NCBI RefSeq assembly: GCF_964204865.1
Contig: NC_135255.1
Coordinates: 1,116,001-1,180,000 of the forward strand
Reading direction: 5' to 3'
Source of the DNA: Styela clava
Taxonomy: Eukaryota; Chordata; Ascidiacea; Stolidobranchia; Styelidae
DNA length: 64,000 nucleotides
Position 1 is the first letter of the stretch. Each line of letters opens with the position of its first letter. The notes under the pieces were generated by a model. It searched no databases and was not told the DNA's origin. It was given only the letters and a program-made list of their open reading frames with translations. The translations under genes and the position numbers were made by a program. Positions 63,282 to 64,000 of this stretch are shown one piece after another.

Positions 63282-63663
63282 AAAAACATATGGTAGTCAC
63301 GTATTAGAAATGATTATTAAACTAAATAAACTTTTCAGAAAGTTGAAATATATAGTAAATATATACTAGCAATATCAGAATTTTCAAATAGATTTGCGAT
63401 AAATGAGGCAACATTCGAGGCAAGGTAACATTCAAATTAGAGACGGATATTGTTACATCATGCTAATACTCGTCAGATCTTCAATATTATCACAGCTTGA
63501 TCAAAAACACGGACCAATGAAGAGAAAAATCATCACACTGAGTATGCATCCCCTAATCAGACAACACCAAATATGAAAGTTAGGAATGCGGAAGGACTGT
63601 GGTGCACTTACTCAATATACGCCAAGAGAATTGGTCGGCAAACCACGGCTCACAGGCCAAAAG

Positions 63664-63682
63664 CCCCCCCCCCCCCCCCCCC
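63664..63682. repeat. Poly-C tract
   Basis: Nineteen C in a row, a simple repeat and possible assembly or polymerase-slippage point. The rest of 63282-64000 holds no recognisable gene. Confidence 0.9.
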
Positions 63683-64000
63683 AAACAACTTTGTAAGTTG
63701 TAACCATTGCCATTGTATGGGGTTTGTTTTGTAGTAATCATCCGAACATGCCTACCTTTAGTTGTAATTATTTAAACACAGAAATAAAATCATGGATGTG
63801 TCATAATTTAAAGTTTACTTAGCGATTGTTTATAGGCAACTACTGATGTAGCTCACACGCTATTATATCGACCCAGTAGTACATAAAGTTTGCCCACCAG
63901 TGAAGTAGTACAGAAGTTCCTGAAGGGAAGTGCCTCAAAACTGCAATCGGAATTCTTAGTCAAATTTCTTTAGACACATTGAGAGAATCAGATTCACATG

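Noticed and set aside
1..64000. CRISPR arrays, prokaryotic operons, rRNA genes, free tRNA genes
   Set aside because: None seen. The only tRNA-like sequences are SINE heads, and gene structure is eukaryotic throughout.

Overview
This is AT-rich nuclear DNA from an animal. It holds spliced genes with GT-AG introns, a synaptic-vesicle-type transporter, a type II Na/phosphate cotransporter, an extracellular MAM/LDLa/trypsin protein, and many degraded eukaryotic transposons (hAT, Penelope-like, a tRNA-derived SINE). The gene content fits an invertebrate deuterostome; a tunicate is my best guess, from style rather than proof.

Layout. 1-5 kb: no gene; a non-autonomous DNA transposon with TA target duplication lies at 2542-4001. 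5073-6608 (+): SVOP orthologue, intronless in its coding part. 7.9-15.1 kb: repeats, including a SINE copy, hAT relics and a 266-bp hAT-type MITE with an exact 8-bp target duplication. 15221-18187 (-): complete SLC34 (NaPi-II) gene in nine coding exons. 18.2-25.5 kb: no gene; dispersed repeats and a BED-finger hAT relic. 25552-43695 (-): one large gene that I resolved into 27 coding exons, all phases agreeing, for a 1473-residue secreted protein: signal peptide, five MAM domains, one LDLa module, a basic linker, and an S1 protease with an intact catalytic triad but Asn instead of Asp at the specificity position. 43.7-51.2 kb: no gene seen; small tandem and dispersed repeats. 51.2-59.8 kb: a transposon cluster. 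It holds two Penelope-like element copies with GIY-YIG endonuclease and hammerhead-like terminal repeats, a hAT element inserted in one of them, further hAT insertions with target duplications, and a second SINE copy inside a MITE. 59.8-64 kb: mostly no gene; a few weak Ser/Thr/Asp-rich exons on the minus strand.

The three genes do not form a pathway that the sequence reveals. They are single animal genes: a vesicle-membrane transporter, an apical phosphate carrier, and a secreted multidomain protease. The most notable items are the 5xMAM-LDLa-S1 architecture with its phase-1 module boundaries, and the ribozyme-like core in the Penelope-like repeats together with the nested hAT insertion, where a second copy shows the empty site.
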